This document shows, piece by piece, positions 33,492 through 37,248 of a stretch of 37,248 nucleotides of DNA. Each line of letters opens with the position of its first letter. Position 1 is the first letter of the stretch. Under the pieces are notes generated by a model. The model did not search any database. It was not told where the DNA came from and saw only the letters and a list, made by a program, of their open reading frames with translations. The DNA comes from Gammaproteobacteria bacterium (GTDB lineage: Bacteria > Pseudomonadota > Gammaproteobacteria > Xanthomonadales > SZUA-36): positions 1 through 37,248 of the forward strand of contig JAUHYP010000029.1 in assembly GCA_030426265.1 (NCBI GenBank). Reading direction: 5' to 3'. The position numbers and the translations under genes were made by a program.

Positions 33492-33725
33492 TCAGGCGTA
33501 GTAGCCGCGCTCCCGCCAGCGTTCCCGGCCGGGCGCCTCCCACAGGGCCGCGTCGATGATGGACCAGAGATGAATCACCCAGCCCAGCAGGATCATCCAG
33601 AGCAGGAAGGTCATCACGAACATGAAGCCCGCGAGCAACCAACGGCCCTGCAACAGCTGACCGAGGCCCGGGATGAAGAAGCTGGCCAGGGCGGCCAGCA
33701 CATTGCCGCAGGATCCACGTCCCAT
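33492..33725 (-). CDS. Small two-helix membrane protein
   Basis: 77 residues from ATG 33725. Two hydrophobic segments: about 9-28 (VLAALASFFIPGLGQLLQG) and 31-56 (LLAGFMFVMTFLLWMILLGWVIHLW), followed by SIIDAALWE and a charged tail. The PGLGQLLQGR turn between helices resembles small TM2-like proteins of unknown function. It stands alone, with the strong hairpin 24 bp after its stop. Function unknown. Confidence 0.75.
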   Translation of the reverse strand: MGRGSCGNVLAALASFFIPGLGQLLQGRWLLAGFMFVMTFLLWMILLGWVIHLWSIIDAALWEAPGRERWRERGYYA

Positions 33726-33867
33726 GGTCTGGTGCTCCTCTTGGTGAAGTCTCGAGAAGGTTGATGCAGGATTCGTGCCGATGTCGCCTGCAACGCTGAC
33801 AGGCCACTTTCAGGGCGCTTTCGGGCGCAGGGCCCGAGCGCATGCGTCCGGTGGGTGGCGAATTTCG

Positions 33868-34623
33868 CTAATTGTTTCGCCAGCCCGCAGCGCCGCTGCG
33901 TTTTCCGCCCCCTCCGCAGGGGTGGAACATCATCGGCATCTGCAGCCAGGGCCGCAGATCGTCCACAGGCTTCTGGCGCCCGCAGTAGGTGTTTCCGTCC
34001 GGGGCCCGGATGACGACGTTGTGATCGCCGCCCGGGGACATCCAGCGGTCCGTGATCTCCACCTTGGACGGCGCCGCCATGCCATCGAGCGAATTGCTCC
34101 ATTCCGGCAGCAGGGGTGCGTACAGCCGTTCCAGTTCGGAATCGTCTGCGGGGCGTGACAACGGCAGGACGGCCTCCGGTGCGCCCCATTCCATGCGCGC
34201 CACCGCTTCGAGCAGTCGGCGGGTGTCCAGCGATTCGGGTTCGGGCCGGTCGGGCTCGCGCACGAGCACTGCGGGCGGGGGCGCCGTGACGGCCGCCCGT
34301 GGCTGCACGGGTTCCGCGATCTTTTCGGGCGAGGGAGCGGGCCGGGGTTCGGGCCGGGGTTCGGGCAGTTCCTCGAGTACGGGTGCGTCCTGCGCGGGCG
34401 CCCGCCAGGGCAGGGGCGTGGGCGCCGTCTGCAGGCGAACCTCGAGTTCAAGTTCGGGCAGGGCCGCCGTGCGCGCCGCGTACCAGCCGACGGGAAGGGC
34501 CAGGAGCAGCGCGTGGGCCACGATCGCCACCGCCCACCAACGCACGCCCAGGGGGCCTTTCCGGCGGGGCGGCAGGTCGTCGAACAACGCTTCGTGGCGG
34601 ACGGCGGGTTTCACGGGCCGCAT
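33868..34623 (-). CDS. Proline-rich single-anchor protein of unknown function (TonB-like layout)
   Basis: 251 residues from ATG 34623. A cytoplasmic basic start (about 1-27, PPRRKGPLGVRWW), one membrane helix (about 29-48, AVAIVAHALLLALPVGWYAA), a Pro/Glu/Arg-rich linker (about 70-120, ELPEPRPEPRPAPSPEK), and a C-terminal periplasmic domain with SPGGDHNVVIRAPDGNTYCG and FHPCGGGGKR. The first half mimics TonB, but the C-terminal domain lacks the TonB fold sequence and has two Cys that could form a disulfide. It has no exbB or exbD neighbours. Function unknown; an envelope-spanning role is inference. Confidence 0.75.
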   Translation of the reverse strand: MRPVKPAVRHEALFDDLPPRRKGPLGVRWWAVAIVAHALLLALPVGWYAARTAALPELELEVRLQTAPTPLPWRAPAQDAPVLEELPEPRPEPRPAPSPEKIAEPVQPRAAVTAPPPAVLVREPDRPEPESLDTRRLLEAVARMEWGAPEAVLPLSRPADDSELERLYAPLLPEWSNSLDGMAAPSKVEITDRWMSPGGDHNVVIRAPDGNTYCGRQKPVDDLRPWLQMPMMFHPCGGGGKRSGAAGWRNN

Positions 34624-34785
34624 GATGACAGGCCGGCTTTAAATCGTCGTTAAGAATCGTGATTTCGTGAACGACCCATCGAAACCGTGACCGGCCGCCG
34701 AGCGACCCGGCGGGTCCGGGTACAATGAGGCTTCGCCCCGTGTCCACGGCCCGGGATTCCCGGCTCCAGATCCACGCCCACCCTC

Positions 34786-35592
34786 ATGACCCTCGCCACG
34801 CCCGCACCGTTCATCGCCATCCAGGACTGTCTCGAGGAGCGCGACCCCGAGGCGAAATGCGCAGCCGTGGCCACGCTCTGGGCCCGCGTACAGGCCGCGG
34901 GATTGGGCCCCCCGCCGAGCGAACCGGCGCCGGCCATCGGCGTGCCCGGCCGTCCGGATCGCCCCGAGCTCGTTCCACCCCACCGCGTGCCACGCCGGCG
35001 CCTGGGCAGCGAGGCGGGGCGCGCGGCCCTGGTCCACGCCATCGCCCACATCGAATTCAACGCCATCAATCTCGCGCTGGATGCGGCCTGGCGCTTCAGG
35101 GACATGCCCGGGGGCTTCACGACGGACTGGCTCTCCGTCGCAGCCGACGAGGCACGGCATTTCCGGATGCTGGCGGACCGCCTGGCGAGCCTGGGCCATG
35201 CCTACGGTGATTTCGCCGCCCACGACGGCCTGTGGGACATGGCGGTGAAAACCGCGGACGTCTGCCTGGAGCGCATGGCGCTGGTGCCGCGCGTGCTGGA
35301 AGCCCGCGGCCTGGACGTCACGCCGGGGATGATCGAGCGGCTTCGCGCCGCCGGGGACGAGGAGACCATCGCCGCACTGGAAGTCATCCTCGACGAGGAA
35401 GTGCGTCACGTCGAAATCGGAACGCGTTGGTTTCACCATTGCTGCGCCCTGGCCGGCGTCGACCCGGACGAGACCTTCCTGCACCTGTTGCGCACGAAAT
35501 TCGACGGTCAGGTGAAGCCGCCCTTCAACGTCCCGGCCCGCCGCCAGGCCGGGTTTTCGTCCCGGGAGCTCGACGGGCTCGAGTCGACCTGA
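34786..35592 (+). CDS. DUF455 family ferritin-like protein
   Basis: 268 residues from ATG 34786. Helical ferritin-like protein with the carboxylate/His pairs expected for a diiron site: AHIEFNAINLALD, ADEARHFRML and LDEEVRHVEIG. The C-terminal KPPFNVPARRQAGFS is typical of DUF455. The reaction is not established in the family. A TACAAT box at 34721-34726 may be its -10 element. It lies 7 bp upstream of a methyltransferase gene, so the two are probably one transcript. Confidence 0.88.
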   Translation: MTLATPAPFIAIQDCLEERDPEAKCAAVATLWARVQAAGLGPPPSEPAPAIGVPGRPDRPELVPPHRVPRRRLGSEAGRAALVHAIAHIEFNAINLALDAAWRFRDMPGGFTTDWLSVAADEARHFRMLADRLASLGHAYGDFAAHDGLWDMAVKTADVCLERMALVPRVLEARGLDVTPGMIERLRAAGDEETIAALEVILDEEVRHVEIGTRWFHHCCALAGVDPDETFLHLLRTKFDGQVKPPFNVPARRQAGFSSRELDGLEST

Positions 35593-35599
35593 GCACGCG

Positions 35600-36352
35600 A
35601 TGGCGCCGCCGGCCTTCAAGGATCACTTTTCCGGCCACGCGGCGGACTATGCACGCTTCCGGCCCGGCTATCCGCCAGCACTGTTCGACTGGCTGGCGGG
35701 CGTCGCGCCGGGTCGGGACTGCGCCTGGGACGTGGGGACGGGCAACGGCCAGGCGGCGCGTGATCTGGCCACCCGCTTCGCCCGGGTCCACGCCACGGAC
35801 GCCAGCGCCGAGCAGATCGCCCAGGCCCATGGACCTGCCAATGTCGCGTTCCTCCCGGAGCCGGCGGAACGTTGCAGCCTGTCCGACGCCGCGGCCGACC
35901 TCGTGACCGTGGGCCAGGCGCTGCACTGGTTCGACCTGCCGGCCTTCTACGCGGAAGTGGAACGGGTAGTGCGCCCCGGTGGCGTGGTGGCGGCCTGGAC
36001 CTATCAGCTGAGCGAGGTGTCCGCAGCGGTGGACGAGGTGGTCGTCGACTTCTACACGAATGGGGTCGGCCCCTGGTGGCCGCCGGAGCGCGTGCACGTG
36101 GAGCAGGGCTACCGGGATCTTCCGTTTCCCTTCGAGGAACTGGAGCCGCCGGTGTTCACCCTGGAGCGGGAGATGACGCTCGATGAGTACACCGCCTACC
36201 TCGGCACCTGGTCGGCCGTGCGCCGATACCGGGCCGCGAAGGGAGCGGACCCCATTGAACCCTTGCGATCGGCCCTGGAAGCGCGCTGGGGTGGCACGGA
36301 GCGCCGACGAACCGTGCGGTGGCCGCTGCGCCTGAGAGCCGGACGCGCCTGA
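35600..36352 (+). CDS. Class I SAM-dependent methyltransferase
   Basis: 250 residues from ATG 35600. Motif I is AWDVGTGNGQAARDLA; ADLVTVGQALHWFDL and VVRPGGVVAAWTYQ follow as in the UbiE/Tam-like group of small-molecule methyltransferases. The N-terminal FKDHFSGHAADYARFRPGYP is characteristic of that group. The substrate is unknown. It follows the DUF455 gene closely. The C-terminus (RRRTVRWPLRLRAGRA) is Arg-rich. Confidence 0.9.
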   Translation: MAPPAFKDHFSGHAADYARFRPGYPPALFDWLAGVAPGRDCAWDVGTGNGQAARDLATRFARVHATDASAEQIAQAHGPANVAFLPEPAERCSLSDAAADLVTVGQALHWFDLPAFYAEVERVVRPGGVVAAWTYQLSEVSAAVDEVVVDFYTNGVGPWWPPERVHVEQGYRDLPFPFEELEPPVFTLEREMTLDEYTAYLGTWSAVRRYRAAKGADPIEPLRSALEARWGGTERRRTVRWPLRLRAGRA

Positions 36353-36397
36353 CTCCGGGCGCAGCGCCCTGTCGCGGTCCGTGAGGCCCGACGAGAT

Positions 36398-36413
36398 GGC
36401 CCGGCGCCGGGCC
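36398..36413. repeat. 16-bp perfect palindrome between converging genes
   Basis: GGCCCGGCGCCGGGCC is its own reverse complement. It lies between the methyltransferase and lpxH genes, which converge. It lacks a T tract on either side, so it is not a standard terminator, though its position would suit one. Confidence 0.55.
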
Positions 36414-36424
36414 GGATCGAGCGC

Positions 36425-37144
36425 TCAGGCCTCGGCCCAGGGCAGGGCGTCCAGCGACAGCCCGTCCGGCGTCACGGTGAGCACGCTGCCCTGTTCGTAC
36501 CAGTCGCCGAGCACCACGCGCTCCAGGCCTTCATGGTCGTGGATGGCCGGGCGGTGGGTGTGGCCATGGATCATGCGCTCGACGCCGTTCCGCGCCAGGG
36601 CCTCACGGACAGCGTCCGCATTCACGTCCATGATGTCCATGCTCACGCCCTGCTTGTATTCGCCGCTCATTTCCCGCGCCTTTTCCGCCACGGCGATACG
36701 CTCCGGCGGCGTTTTCGACAGGAACTCCGCCTGCCAGGCCGGGTCGCGCAGCATCTTTCGCACCTGCTGGTAGCCGACATCGTCGGTGCACAGCGTGTCG
36801 CCGTGCAGGAGCAGGGTGGGCGTGCCGTAGAGGTCCACGACTTTCTCCTCGCCCAGCAACCGCATGCCGCAGGCCTGCGCGTAGTCCCGACCCAGCAGGA
36901 AGTCCCGGTTGCCGTGGCAGAAGAAAACCGGCACGCCGCTTCGGGACAGCGCCTGCAGCGCGGGCGCCACGGTGCGGCCCACGGGCGTGGGCGCGTCGTC
37001 GCCCAGCCAGTACTCGAACAGGTCACCCAGGATGTACAGCGCGTCCGCGCCGGCGGCGGTGCTTTCCAGGAACTGCAGGAAGGCCCTGGTGGCTGCCGGC
37101 CGCCGGTCGTCGAGGTGCAGATCCGAGATGAAAAAGGTCGTCAC
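36425..37144 (-). CDS. lpxH: UDP-2,3-diacylglucosamine diphosphatase
   Basis: 239 residues from ATG 37144. Fourth-step enzyme of lipid A synthesis, hydrolysing UDP-diacylglucosamine to lipid X and UMP at the inner membrane. The calcineurin-like metal ligands are all present: SDLHLDD (Asp8, His10), LGDLFEYWLGDD, CHGNRDFL, LHGDTLCTDD and IHGHTHRP. Length and motif order match E. coli LpxH. The ppiB stop is 5 bp upstream, the gene order also seen in enterobacteria. It implies a lipid A-containing outer membrane. Confidence 0.96.
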   Translation of the reverse strand: MTTFFISDLHLDDRRPAATRAFLQFLESTAAGADALYILGDLFEYWLGDDAPTPVGRTVAPALQALSRSGVPVFFCHGNRDFLLGRDYAQACGMRLLGEEKVVDLYGTPTLLLHGDTLCTDDVGYQQVRKMLRDPAWQAEFLSKTPPERIAVAEKAREMSGEYKQGVSMDIMDVNADAVREALARNGVERMIHGHTHRPAIHDHEGLERVVLGDWYEQGSVLTVTPDGLSLDALPWAEA

Positions 37145-37149
37145 CGGCC

Positions 37150-37248
37150 TCAGAGCACCTCGACCGATTCGATCAGCACCGGCTCCAGCGGCATGTCCCG
37201 GGCATCGGTCTTCACGAAGCGGATCCTGTCCACCACTTCCATGCCCTC
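37150..37248 (-). CDS. ppiB: Peptidyl-prolyl cis-trans isomerase B, C-terminal end (5' part outside window)
   Basis: The last 32 codons and a stop read EGMEVVDRIR...PLEPVLIESVEVL, matching the end of cyclophilin-type isomerases (GMDVVD..., PVEPVVIEKVEV in relatives). The position directly before lpxH is the conserved gammaproteobacterial order. The active-site part lies outside the window. Confidence 0.85.
   Translation of the reverse strand, partial: EGMEVVDRIRFVKTDARDMPLEPVLIESVEVL

Overview
This window comes from a GC-rich gammaproteobacterium, probably a marine or halophilic lineage near Wenzhouxiangellaceae/Chromatiales. That placement is inference from four things: high GC over about 34 kb, the ybbA-ybbP/tesA and ppiB-lpxH gene arrangements familiar from gammaproteobacteria, two Csr/Rsm-type small RNAs, and a secreted protease with lineage-typical modules. 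No marker gene fixes the taxon.

Region 1 (1-2810) is visibly less GC-rich than the rest and is the most unusual part. Reading leftward, it holds a protein that runs off the window edge. It is built of six 7-residue IEKSGTG units, then a twin-arginine-like signal sequence, then a short domain, then 17 VVGGGTG units. A DUF6502-like gene lies directly upstream of it, two bases away. To the right are two divergent non-coding RNA genes of the CsrB/RsmZ type, each a chain of hairpins with GGA in the loops and an intrinsic terminator. They share an intergenic region made of seven tandem 16-bp repeats.

Region 2 (2850-5214): asnS with a 3-hydroxyanthranilate dioxygenase gene behind it (leftward), and a stand-alone iscA (rightward) divergent from asnS with overlapping promoters.

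Region 3 (5279-10615) is a rightward regulatory cassette: GAF/SpoIIE-type phosphatase, RsbW-like kinase, STAS antagonist, ECF sigma factor, membrane anti-sigma factor, PrsW-type intramembrane protease, and a two-helix membrane protein, closed by a strong bidirectional terminator. It combines a partner-switching module with an ECF sigma/anti-sigma/protease module.

Region 4 (10636-16909): Prx5-type peroxiredoxin, adenosine deaminase, PhyH dioxygenase, a gap with an orphan terminator, a membrane-anchored cytochrome c with one non-canonical CX3CH site, and a TonB-dependent receptor.

Region 5 (16975-26111): ybbA-ybbP ABC exporter divergent from tesA, an RND efflux adaptor/pump pair, and an exported methyltransferase-like protein.

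Region 6 (26181-37248): large secreted metzincin protease, alaA-type aminotransferase, ferredoxin-NADP reductase, ung, GFA and MAPEG-like proteins, two small or proline-rich membrane proteins, a DUF455 ferritin-like protein, a methyltransferase, lpxH and the 3' end of ppiB.
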